Shown here: piece after piece, positions 1 to 11,160 of the stretch
Numbering within the stretch: the first letter of the stretch is position 1
How the letters are laid out: the number at the start of each line of letters is the position of its first letter
Source of the DNA: Lamellibrachia columna
Lineage: Eukaryota; Annelida; Polychaeta; Sabellida; Siboglinidae
NCBI GenBank assembly: GCA_963662155.1
Contig: OY759271.1
Location: 38,354,345 to 38,418,344 of the forward strand
Reading direction: 5' to 3'
Length of the DNA: 64,000 nt
Program-made: the position numbers and the translations under genes
Notes under the pieces: model-generated
Database searches by the model: none
The model's input: the letters and a program-made list of their open reading frames with translations, nothing else
What the model was told of the DNA's origin: nothing

Positions 1-910
1 GTCTGAGAAATCTAATAGAGCAGTCAGAATGAGCATGCGTTCAGACCACCTAACTATGGGAACATATTAGTCTATTTTATTTGTACTGCAGAGTACTGTT
101 CAGAGACTTCTCTCTGTGGGACAGTGAGAACAACCCCTGGTTCTCTGGTCTCTCCACACACATGGGCCATGTCCCAGGTAGAGCATTTCAGTCATGGCAC
201 CAAACAAAATTAATCATTATCTTTTCAAATGGATGCACTGTCACTGTTCACCAGATTACACTGTACAAAACTAGTATTTATTTTCTTGAGTTGTCAGTGA
301 AAGACCTTAGTCCCAGCACAGTATTTCACCAGTGTTGTTCTTGAGGCTTGAGCAGTTATAAACTATTTTGTTGAGACATCTATAATAAATACCTATATTA
401 GATGGGAAGTGTAGATGCAGTGCTGCCACACTGTGGCTAATGTGACAACTAAGCATTGCCATTCATAATGATGCTGCCATCTAGCGAATCAAACATTAAC
501 AACATATAATTCAAACAAGATCTACAACTGGGGAAAGATCATTATTTATGTGCTGATGGTAGACAAATACAGTGATGATGAGATTGTACCCCCTTTTCAG
601 GAATGCTTCCACCCTGAAAAAATAGTTGATGAACAGGAAACAACACTTCTGCTGTGCACAGGTTTAAATTTCTAGTTGCTGGTCGGCAGTGTGGACGCGT
701 CAATGACGGAAGGATCCCTGGTGTACGCGTCAATTACGGAAGGATCCCTGGTATACGAAGACTGAATCCAGTTTGTTTGGGCAACAAATGACAGGAAACA
801 TCTTCCATATTGATTTTAACAAACAATACTAAGACAGACACGGACGGCAGGCCAACACAGACATGGATGATACTTATACAACTGATAAAAAGGACAGGAA
901 ACAAACTCAC
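1..910. other. CECR2 intron 6 sequence, no exon recognised
   Basis: The next CECR2 exon (basic, coiled-coil region before the bromodomain) was looked for on the minus strand and not found. The sequence at 695-750 carries a short direct repeat around GGAAGGATCCCTGGT. Nothing else can be supported. Confidence 0.5.
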
Positions 911-1206
911 CTTCTGCTTGTAGAGGGTTTCAACCAATGGAATGATGTCATACAACTGATAAGAAGAAGGACAGGAAACAATCTCACCTTCTGCTCATAG
1001 AGTGTTTCAACCAATGGGATGATGTCTTACAACTGATAAGGACAAGAAACAAACTCACCTTCTGCTTGTAGAGGGTTTCAACCAATGGAATGATGTCATA
1101 CAACTGATAAGGAGGACAGGAAACAATCTCACCTTCTGCTCATAGAGTGTTTCAACCAATGGGATGATGTCTTACAACTGATAAGAAGGACAAGAAACAA
1201 ACTCAC
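911..1206 (-). repeat. Tandem array of CECR2 exon-6 ends (four extra donor/acceptor/mini-exon units)
   Basis: Immediately downstream of the exon 6 donor, a unit of about 74 bp is repeated four times. Each unit has a GTGAG donor, a 26-32 base pyrimidine-rich spacer ending in TTATCAG, and a 45-base copy of the exon end finishing GAGCAGAAG or AAGCAGAAG. Mini-exon positions on the minus strand are 1177-1133, 1103-1059, 1032-988 and 955-911. The first and third read TTG TAA (stop). The second and fourth are open and read [15 protein letters not shown]. The spacers are too short to be ordinary introns, but splices that skip units are possible. Confidence 0.85.
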
Positions 1207-1888
1207 CTTCTGCTCGTAGAGGGTTTCAACCAATGGAATGATGTCATCGGTGAGCCGTCGATACAGTTTGCGTTCACAAGCTACACTGCTCTTGTGGAAC
1301 TGTTCTGACAGAGTCGTCCAATCCTCAATAGTCACACACACCACGTGCCAACACCCTGAACCGCTGTCTGATGTGTCACACTGTCTTCCCTGCGACATCT
1401 TCCCAGCTGAAGAAATGTTGTCAACATCTGAATCGCTGTCACTGCTGCTCTGATCTGCCGGCTCCTCTTTCTTCACTTTCACTGCTTGGTAGCATGTTGT
1501 TGTGGACCGTGTACGTGAACTACGCCTTGGGGTGGAGCTATCAAAGATAGAGACATCTTTCTTGGCCAGTGAGTTGTCGCTGCTCCTTCTCGTGTTCACA
1601 TTTCTGCCTTCAGCTTCTGTTTTCTCTGATTCCGATTCTTTCTTGACATGTTTCCTCAGTGGAGATTCATCACTGCTATCACTCTGTACATCAGAAGTTA
1701 CTTTGCCACGTGTGCTCCTAAAATTGTGCACACTTCTAGTCCGTAGATGTGTTGTCGCCTCGCTTTTCAATTTTGTACTTTGGCCTCCTTTTGAATTTGC
1801 TATATTTCCCAAAGATCTTGACTGTCTTTGCTGTTTTGTTTTTGGTTGCTTGTCTTGCTTTTTAGCATTGGTGCTTCGTTTCCTAGAA
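1207..1888 (-). CDS. CECR2: CECR2 exon 6
   Basis: The acceptor is CCTATTTTTTAG and the donor AAG|GTGAGT. The 682 bases encode a lysine- and serine-rich, low-complexity acidic linker containing a VKKEE motif (a possible sumoylation site). It ends with [19 protein letters not shown], a conserved segment (human WWLLCQTEEEWRQVTESF), then [19 protein letters not shown]. The last 45 bases are the source of the downstream repeat array at 911-1206. Confidence 0.88.
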
Positions 1889-4800
1889 CTAAAAAATAGG
1901 TTTCAAAACGTGGGCAATCCAAAAAGCAACTGACATCATGGTAACATTAAACTGATGCACGTAAGCCTTCGGAGTTTGTGCCCTTTCGTAAAATCTAACA
2001 GCCCTGTCATTTAAAATCCACAAAGCACATTTCTTTTCTACTTACATAGACACTGGTTATTGTTTCCACTAATTAATTTAGATTAATTATTTGAGTTTTT
2101 TGCATTTGTTTCTAAATAAAAAATGTGGCTTGAAACATGGAGAAATGTGTACTTTTGGCTTGCTTACACAGCTGTTTTTTGTACAATGTTGATAATAAAG
2201 TTTAGTATTGAACTGAACATTTCTTGGTTGGTGTTTTTAAAGACTACAACGATGTCAATATTTGCACAGTTTTGTGTATCTTTAAATGAAACTAATGGAA
2301 ACTGGGGACTTTTTACTACAAAGGTTTGATATTAGACATGTGCAATGGTGAACAGTTGTGCAAGCATTGCAACTCAACAGTATTTTATTCACCTCTAATC
2401 AGCACACATTTGATAAATATTGTATATCAACAGTTTGCACATATTATCTAGTTTCTGCTTGCACAATTCCCCTGTTGTAGAACTTGTACATATTTTATAA
2501 TAATTTTAATGTCATGCAACAAAAATGTTAATGCTTCAACAATATTAAAATGTTCATGTGTGGTGCCCTTTCTAGCTGCTATGTAGATGTCCAAATTGAA
2601 AAAAAAAAAAAAGGGTTTTTCACATGGTCTAAATGAGTAGTAGTTACTGCTTCGTTTCAAGTATTGTAGTTGGTACATGGGTGACAAATTTTATCCACAA
2701 AGTGTATTTTCATGTGTGAGAATTTTTTACAATTTGTCTCTAGTGTATGTACTGGTGTATGCTAAACAATGTAGTTGGTATGGGAGCTCAACATGGTGAA
2801 ACTGAGACTTCATCCAAGCAGCAAATATCCTAACCAACTAATCATACTCACGTTTTCCTTCCATTTGTTTTTTTCTTCACAGGAGCCCGCTTTGGTGGCT
2901 GTGGATCTTCCTTGTACAGCCTAGTGTCATCAAAATACCAATAGGTGGCACCACTGTTGTCTGTGCCAATCGGCTCAATTCTCAAGTCATCTCCATCGAG
3001 GCCCTGGCAACACAAGATAAAAACTGTAACTGCAACAAACCTGTTTATATATATATATAAGCCTTCATCTTTACTATAACTAAACTTGGTGGTTTCACAA
3101 GCTGTTAAAGTGGCTGCAGTGAGATATATCCTACTTTACTATAACTAAACTTGGTGGTTTCACAAGCTGTTAAAGTGGCTGCAGTGAGATATATCCTACT
3201 TTACTATAACTAAACTTGGTGGTTTCACAAGCTGTTAAAGTGGCTGCAGTGAGATATATCCTACTTTACTGTAACTAAACTTGGTGGTTTCACAAGCTGT
3301 TAAAGTGGCTGCAGTGACATATATCCTACTTTACTGTAACTAAACTTGGTGGTTTCACAAGCTGTTAAAGTGGCTGCAGTGACATATATCCTACTTTACT
3401 GTAACTAAACTTGGTGGTTTCACAAGTTGTTAAAGTGGCTGCAGTAACATATATGCTACTTAGGTTCTTATGTCATGAAATGAGTCTGAAACGAGACAAG
3501 CAAAACATCTAATTGAGGATTTTGTCAGAAAATCGACTACACAGGAACACCATATATATTCTGAAAGTAGAATAATCAACAAGTAAAAATAAGCCAGACA
3601 ATTTTAGTTATCATCATTGTGATAACCAACAATCCAAGAATTATGTCAATTCACCATCAAAGTAGCGAACGAATATGTTAGTAACAAGTTCATCACCATT
3701 GTTAACTTCTACATTGTCATTTTTCCGGTCATCGCGAACATCTTACATAAATCCATTGCTAAAGCTTTAAAACAGTCTAAGTAAGATACAATGTGGCAAA
3801 TCACTGTCATAAGTAACATCGTGCACCATTGTTGATGTCAGAGATTTTGGCAATCAGCTACAGAAAACTGCCAAAATCTTGAAAAAATATACTGAGCGAT
3901 AATACACCATTAATGCTCTATGTAATATAACATAAGTGGCTCCACATAGTGCATAATGGTGAATAAAAATTATTTGAATTGTGGACATCGTCAAAACTGC
4001 AACACAGGCATGTTGTACCATAGCATCACAGACAGCGCAGTCGGTATAGCGGCATGTCATACTGGTTAATGTACCTTGAGTAAATCAGCCACATCAATGC
4101 TGTTGAGTCGAACATGACAGAGCATATAGAGCAACTCGACCTTGATATGCTGCGGCACGTTGTGAAAGTCACTGGTGGAGTCAACATCGCTGAATCGAGT
4201 ATCTTGACAAGTGTTGTGTTTGTACACATTGTGTAGGTACTTTATGTACGAATCCTCACTGGCAAGATAAGACAAACAGTCAATTAGCGAGAGAAATGGA
4301 CAATGAAAAATAACAAGAAATAATCTTACCCACAACTGTAGGAAATCCAGCAAACACAGATGTTCTACTTACAGATTAATGCAATTTTACAGAAAACGAA
4401 AACTATTCTGTGCAGTGAATGTGCTAGGAAAATTTTTTTCAATGGCTTATTTTTTTTTTAAATGCCAGTAAGCGTTATTCTTGGTATGATATATTCTTTG
4501 CTGGCACAAATTCTGTTTACCTATTTGTGGAGTAGGAACAGATCGGGCACCAAGGACTAATGCAGAGACTCATCATATCCCCGTCAGATATGTATTATAT
4601 ATTCATTGACATATGTTACATTATGCACAATAGGCGTCACAGCTAGGTTATTTCATGTAGTTTCTGTGGTAGTTAATATTACCTATTTTTGACTGGTTGG
4701 TCAGATTTACCTATTTTTGACTGGTTGGTCAGATAAGGTCAAACAGTGGACCCCCTTCTTAAGAGTTCATTCTGTAGACTCGCTACTCACCCGATTCCCC

Positions 4801-5649
4801 TATGCGGGTAGCAACCTTTCAGTAGCTGGATGAAAAGTTGTGTCAACAAGGTGCTGCCATCTGGTGAGCCGGATGCAATGAAGGCCTCTTCTAATTCCTG
4901 CGTTAAAATAATAAATTGAAAAATATTACGTATGTATTGTATAAACAAAAAACACTCAGATGCTTACTGAAATAACATCAAACAATGAACATCAACCAAT
5001 AATTATGATTCTAGTTTTATTACTAGATGGTCTAAAAATAGACTGGGGATCCCACAATATAGATTCACCACAATACAGAATCAACCACTTTTCATAGGGG
5101 TGTCAAGGTAATGTTCAAAGCATTTTATTTGTTTCTTGAATACTTTTAATAATAAATTGACTAATGGTGTTATACAACTGTACTAGTATGCACTGCATAA
5201 CATACTTTTACAATGATAATACAGATATGTAATTCATTATTAATATTGGTGATATCTCATTTAAATCCCGCCTTGTTGTGACAAAATGGAATGATCCAAA
5301 AAACTTATTACTAGCCGGGAATTGTCTGAATCCGACAGAAATCTACAAACCACTTAAACATTATCTGCGGTATTATATATACTAGGCACAGCTTGGTCGT
5401 GTCAGTGAGCTTTAAAGTACATATAATACTTACATCAATGTCAAAGTCCGGAAGACGGAAAGGCTTCCGAAAAATTTCGCAGTAATGAGCGATACTCGGA
5501 ACTTCCCAACCCGCGCGTAACTCTGCAACAAATAGCATTGTGAGTAGAACGAATACGCTAACCGTCCTGTAAAAGTATAATGATACTGGAATTGGATTAT
5601 TAATCTTTTGAGCACTGCGTGTTTGGAGGAATGAAACTTCACCTTCCAT
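1207..5649 (-). CDS. CECR2: CECR2 homologue, N-terminal part (exons 1-6, gene continues off left edge)
   Basis: Six coding exons at 5649-5643, 5522-5434, 4897-4791, 4258-4075, 3003-2852 and 1888-1207 join with GT-AG introns and compatible phases (1, 0, 2, 0, 2, 0) to give 407 codons. The start ATG at 5649 is the only ATG between an in-frame upstream TGA and the first donor, and gives [17 protein letters not shown]. This matches the CECR2 N-terminus (ELRxWWEVPAIAHFC), followed by [25 protein letters not shown], a helix-rich segment ending in SIDVADLLK, then [24 protein letters not shown], an acidic serine-rich tract, and CWHVVC...[16 protein letters not shown] sequence. In vertebrates CECR2 is a bromodomain subunit of the ISWI (SNF2L/SMARCA1) remodeller CERF and acts in the nucleus. 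The bromodomain exons should lie left of position 1. The lysine-rich [15 protein letters not shown] segment sits where vertebrates have an AT-hook-like stretch. Confidence 0.88.
2852..3003 (-). CDS. CECR2: CECR2 exon 5
   Basis: The acceptor is GTGTTGCCAG and the donor GTGAGT. The exon encodes [34 protein letters not shown] and a basic [15 protein letters not shown] tail. It is highly similar to [28 protein letters not shown] of vertebrate CECR2. Confidence 0.92.
3070..3460. repeat. 65-bp minisatellite, about 6 copies, CECR2 intron 4
   Basis: A unit running from TTTACTATAACTAAACTTGG to ATATATCCTAC is repeated about six times with few differences. It ends about 65 bases upstream (in gene orientation) of the exon 5 acceptor, so it sits close to the branch-point region of that intron. 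Confidence 0.93.
4075..4258 (-). CDS. CECR2: CECR2 exon 4
   Basis: The acceptor is CTTATCTTGCCAG and the donor GTACAT. The 184 bases encode [15 protein letters not shown] and, at the end, [19 protein letters not shown] with VADLLK. This matches the [23 protein letters not shown] region of CECR2. Confidence 0.88.
4791..4897 (-). CDS. CECR2: CECR2 exon 3
   Basis: The acceptor ends in GCAG and the donor is GTGAGT. The 107 bases encode [14 protein letters not shown] then [22 protein letters not shown], corresponding to ELE-AL...LLQGCYQRRDI in the vertebrate protein. It leaves in phase 2. Confidence 0.88.
5434..5522 (-). CDS. CECR2: CECR2 exon 2
   Basis: The exon lies between acceptor TTTGTTGCAG and donor GTAAGT (GAT|GTAAGT). 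It encodes [15 protein letters not shown] followed by [15 protein letters not shown], the most conserved N-terminal stretch of CECR2. It enters in phase 1 and leaves in phase 0. Confidence 0.9.
5643..5649 (-). CDS. CECR2: CECR2 exon 1 (coding part)
   Basis: Seven coding bases, ATG GAA G, are followed by the donor GTGAAG at 5642. An in-frame TGA lies upstream near 5694, so translation must begin at this ATG. The 5' UTR extends to higher coordinates, and its start is not visible. Confidence 0.8.
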
Positions 5650-7089
5650 TGACGTTTTTATATCGACGTGCTGACAAAGTTGCGCTTTCAATCAGAGAGC
5701 ATGATTTTTCGGACTGCTCGCTTTTGAATTCCGAGTACTCCCGAATGTTACCGAAAGTATACATCCGGGCACCTGTTGCTTAATGCACCATTACAATTTG
5801 AGTTAATTTATAATTGAAGTAATGTCAGTGTTGAACGCTTGTTTCAACGAGATACCAAAGTCACTATTAACATATTTACAGTGCAAAGTATCCAACAGTT
5901 GGCTAAATAATTGTTATTAAGTAACATAACATTTGTCAGACGCCCGGATATCTGGGTAATTCAAAATGGCGACGCCCGCGTGAGTAAGTTAGGGAAGTTT
6001 GCGACTGAGTTTGGTTCAACATATTTTTTAATCCGTAATATATTGACGATAATTGTAAAACGTAGACAAAGTACAACACAATCTTTCCAATGATACGTTG
6101 TGTTGGATTAATTAATTTGAAATTGATAGGAGTACGGTTTTGTGAAAGGATTTGTGCGAAGTTACCACTACCAGGTCCTCCCAGCCCCACGGGCAGGACC
6201 AGGGCAGGCGGGCAACCCATAGCCTGCCCTGGCCTAGGCATATATGCCATAGACGTCACATAGGCGAGTTATTTATTTGAAAGTTATTCGACAATAATAT
6301 AACCATCCACAATATAAAATTATGACTGCATGCGTTGATTTCGGACAATAATATCGCCTACTAATCACTGTTAGACCATAAACTTGCTCATAATCTTTTC
6401 TAGAATCCGGGCCAACCTCAATTTTGCTGTTATTAACATGCAATGTCATGCCAATATGTGTATAGTAACAATGCACAATGCATATTTTTCTACAGAACAT
6501 TTAGCATTATTTAGCATTTAATCACCTTTTTCGAAGTTCGAATTATTTGCCATATATATATATATAGTGCCACTCAAAGCATGTTAAATATGCGAATTCG
6601 AGCATAAAAAATTATTAAATGTCAGGACTGGGTCCAATTATGTAATTGAAATTGTAATTGATTACTGTTGTAATTGAAATATGTTGTGTAATTTCATCAA
6701 TTACAGTATTTTTGTATAACAAACTACCAGAAAAAACTCTACAAAATATAAATACTCTCTCACACAAATTGAAAATCAATATCTTAATTATAACACCTGT
6801 AGGACCTGCTCATATAATCAAAGGAATATTCAGATATAATAAGTGCACCAACAGAATACCTTGATCTGGCCTTCCTAAGCAATGTTTAATTGCAATCTGC
6901 CAGAAGACAGTTCACACCTGGCTTCAAAAGGGTTCCAAATATGCCAAAAGGCATCACCATTTTTCTTTGATTCTGTAATCTACTATCAGTGAAGGGCCAG
7001 GTGGTGGTTTCTGTTGATACAGTATTTAGATGTAATTAACCCTGCCTAAGTCAGTAAATAAGCTCAATTGAGATTGAGCTACAGCCCAC
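5650..7089. other. CECR2 5' flank with MITE-like hairpins
   Basis: This holds the CECR2 5' UTR and promoter. No TATA box in a convincing position was seen. At 6190-6235 a GC-rich hairpin has arms CCAGGGCAGGC / GCCTGCCCTGG, followed by CCTAGGCATATATGCC and TAGGCGAGTTATTTATT, resembling sequence near 25310-25390 and 25124-25180. A (TA)n run lies at 6552-6567. No gene is supported. Confidence 0.4.
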
Positions 7090-7161
7090 AGGTTTATTAG
7101 GTAAGAATACTGACTGGGCTTGAAGCCAAGAGACTCATGGTAGGCAAACTAGGGTACAACT

Positions 7162-7497
7162 TCAAAACACAACTGCCAAGTAAACCAATCTGGGTATAAA
7201 ACAGTAGTTGAAATGGGTGTCCATAGGCAGAGTGTAGTCTCGAAGAGACGATGCTGATGCGCCCCGTTGTAAAATTTTGGCACTGTGGCTGTGAAGGCCG
7301 ATTCTTGAGTGGCAGTCCTTGCCGCAGACGAAACAGGATGACATTGGTGGTAGTGCTGCGTTTTGTTTTCGCCGCATCCTTTTCTCCGCCACATGCTGGT
7401 GTCTCTTCATCTCCCCTTTCAATGCCTCTGTGTGTTGCCTGAAGCCAAGCAGTGCGGTCTTCGGCCACTGCTTCCCAGTCTTTGGGGCTGATGTCAC
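7162..7497 (-). pseudogene. LINE C-terminal tail with C2H2-like zinc finger
   Basis: DWEAVAEDRTAW is in one frame (7552-7497) and the finger CFVCGKDCHSRIGLHSHSAK (CxxC...H) in another (ORF at 7497-7162), so at least one frameshift separates them. This tail is typical of this LINE family and probably binds nucleic acid. Confidence 0.7.
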
Positions 7498-7573
7498 AGG
7501 CCTTCATGTCACGATTGCAGGCATCCTTGAATCTGAGGGCTGGGCGTCCCACTGGCCTCGTGCCACTGGTGAG

Positions 7574-9345
7574 TTATCCATAGAGGATGTCTTTCGGCAA
7601 GCGGCCGTCCTCCATGCGAAGTACATGGCCCAACCAGCGCAGGCGTCTCTGGCTCAGCAATGAATGCATGCTGCGGATCCTGGCATGGTCCAATATGTCG
7701 CTGTAGGGGATACGATCCTGCCATGTGATGCAGAGGATACGCTTGAGGCACCGCATGTGGAAGGTGTTGAGGCGGCGCTCCTGGCACATGTATGTTGTCC
7801 ACGATTCGCTGCCATAGAGGAGGGTGCTCAACACACAGGCCTGGTAGATTCTCATCTTGGTGTTCTCAGTGAGCATCTTATTTTCCCATACTCTTTTGGT
7901 CAGCTTGGCCATAGTGCATGCGGCTTTTCCGATGCGCCTGTTTATCTCCGTGTCCAGCGAAAGGTTGTTAGAGATGTTTGACCCGAGGTAGGTGAAGTCT
8001 TCTACTACCTCCAGGGTGTAGTCATTGATCTTGACGGAGGGGACTTGGCTGGCATCCCGTGCAATGACGTTCGTCTTCTTCAGACTGATTGTGAGTCCAA
8101 ACTCTCTGCAGGCGTGTGCAAAGCGATCGACCAGCCTCTGGATGGCCTCTCCTGAGTGGGCATCTGTAAACAGCATCTCCCTGGCGTATACCTCTGTCAA
8201 CTTTGTTTTGGCACGCAGTCGTGCCAGGTTGAACAGCTTCCCATCAGATCTGGTGTGCAGGTAGATACCATCTGAGGAAGAGTCGAAGGCATATGACAGA
8301 AGGAGGGAGAAGAAGATCCCAAACAATGTTGGAGCAAGGACACAGCCTTGCTTAACACCGCTGCAGACAGTGAAGGGCTCCGATGTCGAACCATTCTACA
8401 CAACTGTACCCTTCATGTTCTCATGGAAGGAGACCACCATGCTGCATAGCTTGGGAGGGCAGCCGATCTTCTCAAGTAGGCGGAAGAGTCCCTTCCTGCT
8501 GACAAGATCGAAAGCCTTGGTTAAGTCAATGAACGCCCTCTTCTCTGCACTTTTCTTGGAGCTGAGAAGATCATATCTATGGTGGATCTTCCTGCACTGA
8601 ACCCGCACTGGGATTCTGGGTAGACACGTGAGCCAAGTTTCTGAAGTCTGATTAGTAGGACCCGAGCGAAGGCCTTCCCCACAATGCTCAATAATGATAT
8701 GCCCCTATAGTTGTTGCAGTCACTGCGGTCGCCTTTGTTTTTGTACAAGGTGACTATTGTAGCATCCTGCATTTCTTGAGGGACTGTTCCTTCATTCCAG
8801 CAGAGACAGAGCAGTTGATGTAGGTGCTGTAGTAAGGCGGGCTTCGCACACTTGATCACATCTGGCGGTATGCTGTCACATCCTGGTGCCTTGCCGCAAG
8901 AGAGGGAGTCAATAGCTTTGCTCAGGTCCTCGATTGTGGGCTCGTTGTCCAGCTCCTCCATCATAGGTAAGTCCCTGAGGGCGTTGAGAGCAGCATTAGT
9001 AACGACTGTTTCTCGGGAGTACAGTTCTGAATAATGTTCAACCCATCGTTCCATCTGTTTATCCCGGTCTGGGAGCATCTCTCCTGATGTGGATTTCAGT
9101 GGAGCCATCTTCCTTACAGTGGGGGCAACAGTTTTCTTGATGCTATCGTACATGCCGCATACGTTTCCGCAGTCGGCTGAGTTTTGGATACTCTCGCACA
9201 GTTTCAGCCAGTAGTCATTTGCACAGCGTCTTGCTGTGCATTGTGCGATGCTCCATGCAGATTTGAGAGCCGACAGTGTCCTCTCACATGGATTGTGTTT
9301 GTATGCAAGCAGGGCTTCTCGTTTGGTTTCAATGATGGGTACCAT
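7574..9345 (-). pseudogene. LINE reverse transcriptase, frameshifted, stop-containing, catalytic motif deleted
   Basis: From 9345 the frame encodes a helical linker, then WNEGTVPQEMQDATIVTLYKN, NNYRGISLLSIVGKAFARV and QCGFSAGRSTIDMIF (RT motifs 1-2). A frameshift near 8540 moves the frame to FIDLTKAFDLVSRKGLF (motif A). An in-frame TAG lies near 8393, followed by VKQGCVLAPTLFGIFF (motif B). Motif C should read about FADDAAL but here reads LFTDAHSGEA, consistent with an in-frame loss of about four codons and one catalytic aspartate. GLTISLKKTNV, VEDFTYLGSNIS and QRRLRWLGHVLRMEDGRLP follow. Confidence 0.85.
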
Positions 9346-9513
9346 AACATGTAGGTTAGCATTGAACCAGTCTTGGTTTGGTCTTTCTCTCTTGCCAAAT
9401 GCAGTTATCGCTGCATTGTAGATGGTATTACTGAGGGTGTTCCACCTTGCTGTGGCGTCCTGATCCGGAAGGTCCTGAAGGGACTGCTCAAGGGAGGCTA
9501 CAAACTGCTCCCT

Positions 9514-10338
9514 TCATTGGGGGTCTGCAGTTCTAGCAACATTGATGCGAGTGCGACCTGTGGGCTTGGAGCGGTGCAGCTTACGCGGAGAGAGTCTCAC
9601 TTTACTGCACACCATGGCATGGTCTGTATCACAATCTGCACTGGGGTAGCTACGTGTTGCTAGGACATTGTTCAGAGCAGAGCGTCTGGCGATGACAAGG
9701 TCTAGTTGATACCATTTATGAGACCTTGGATGCTTCCACGACACTTTTTGCTGATGCTTTGACTGGAAGAAGGTGTTGGTGATGCAAAGACCATGAAATG
9801 AGCATAGCTCCAATAATCTTTGTCCATTGTCATTCATCCTCCCAGTGCCGTGGTGTCCAATGCAGGACGGCCATGACTGATGGTCTGAGCCTACTCTGGC
9901 ATTAAAGTCGCCAAGAAGGATGAGCGGCTCAACTTTGGGAATCTTGCCAATCAGGCTGTCAAGCTCATCATAGAAATGGTCCTTGATATCTTCAGAGGCC
10001 CCCAATGTAGGGGCGTAGATGCTGAAGATGTGGACAAACCCTGCAGCAGTGGCGAGACGGATAGATAGAATGCGCTCAGTGCCACCAGTGGGAGGCTCCA
10101 CAGTATCAAGGAGAGAATTCTTGACAGCAAAACCAACTCCGTACAAGCGGGGTTCCTCGGGCTCCTTCCCTTTCCAGAAGAAGGTGAAATTCTCTTCCTT
10201 GAGACATCCGCTGGAGGCAAGTCTGGTTTCCTGGAGAGCTGCGATGCTGACATCGAGTCTGGTTAGCTCCCTATCGATAATAGCTGTTTTCCTGCTGTCA
10301 TTGACCTGTTGCAGGTCATCTGAGATACCGGGACACAT
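9514..10338 (-). pseudogene. LINE endonuclease domain (EEP/APE family), broken
   Basis: The 274-codon open stretch contains the endonuclease hallmarks in order: IAALQETRL (Mg-binding glutamate), VGFAVKN, ILSIRLAT, IFSIYAPTLG, LILLGDFNARVG (catalytic DFN), and KWYQLDLVIARR with DTDHAMVCSKVRL (final aspartate-histidine pair). The chain then loses frame at about 9514 before the linker to the reverse transcriptase. It would nick target DNA during target-primed reverse transcription if intact. Confidence 0.85.
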
Positions 10339-11160
10339 GGTCCGTACATTTCAGCTTGCGAAGCGAAGTGCTGGGTACTTCTTAGTTTTTCATTGTTTGC
10401 CTGGTGCAGGGATACCATCTGCTTGTTGTGCCTAAACACTAAGTTCCAAGCATCCATTGAAGCAGGCAGATGTTGGCGAGTCAGCACCTTATTGGCTGGG
10501 GGCTGCCCAACTTAGGCGGGCGGTAGCTGACCAGTGAGACACGATGATCTCTCCCACCGTCAGAGACAACCCGTAGCGCCCGTACTCTATGCCAATTGAG
10601 TTGGGCTTATTACTCGTAACTGCTGTCTCCCGTGTTAGTTCCACACTGTGAAGTGAGGCTGGAGTAGCAGGGCGCAAGCCTGGGCAAGAGTTACGAGATC
10701 CTGGGTTGCCCAGTCATCAGGATCCCGCTCTCGGCCTTACCGGTGGGATCCAAAGGAATGCGAAACATGACGTTTGGCACCAGCTTGGCTGCAGGAGCTG
10801 CCAGAAAAGTGACAACGTGATCACCAGACCGTCTTCGGGGCTCCACCCCGAATTTGTGTAGGGTTTACTCCCATAGCCTTCCCCATGAGAGGGTATAGCC
10901 GCAAGGCAGCGGAGGTTTGAAATAAGAGTTTACCTTCTCCTAGACGGGCGACCAGTCAAGGTTAACGAGCCCCATCTGCCCGAAGCTTCTGGTTTTCAGG
11001 CGCCAGATATCCGCCTTTGCCCGTTCTCCTGTCAGTAAAAACAGTTCTGCCACAAGAAGGCCAGGAGCTGGACTGGACTGTCAGAGGCTTTACGAGACGC
11101 ACATCGTTGGGGCATTTTATAAGTAGTGAGAGCTTGAAATGGGTGTACACCAAGGAGTAT

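Larger units (their letters stand above)
7090..11160 (-). mobile_element. Degenerate non-LTR retrotransposon (LINE) with EN, RT and terminal zinc finger
   Basis: Reading on the minus strand from about 11150 to 7100, a GC-richer 5' leader is followed by an AP-type endonuclease (10338-9514), linker, reverse transcriptase (9345 to about 7574) and a C-terminal CxxC...H zinc-finger tail (7497-7162). The endonuclease resembles proteins annotated in databases as craniofacial development protein 2-like, a known LINE-derived family. Frameshifts, an in-frame stop near 8393 and a deletion at the catalytic RT motif show the copy is dead. It lies intergenic between CECR2 and the divergent QSER1-like gene. 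The outer boundaries are estimates: the 5' end from loss of LINE-like sequence near 11150, the 3' end from the end of the coding tail. Confidence 0.85.

Noticed and set aside
5311..5691. Reading CECR2 exon 2 from an upstream start at 5691
   Set aside because: The stretch begins at TTG, not ATG, and reads through the first intron. The spliced form from ATG 5649 gives the conserved N-terminus directly.
9373..10435. Plus-strand frames over the LINE
   Set aside because: They are shadows of the minus-strand endonuclease and have no homology.
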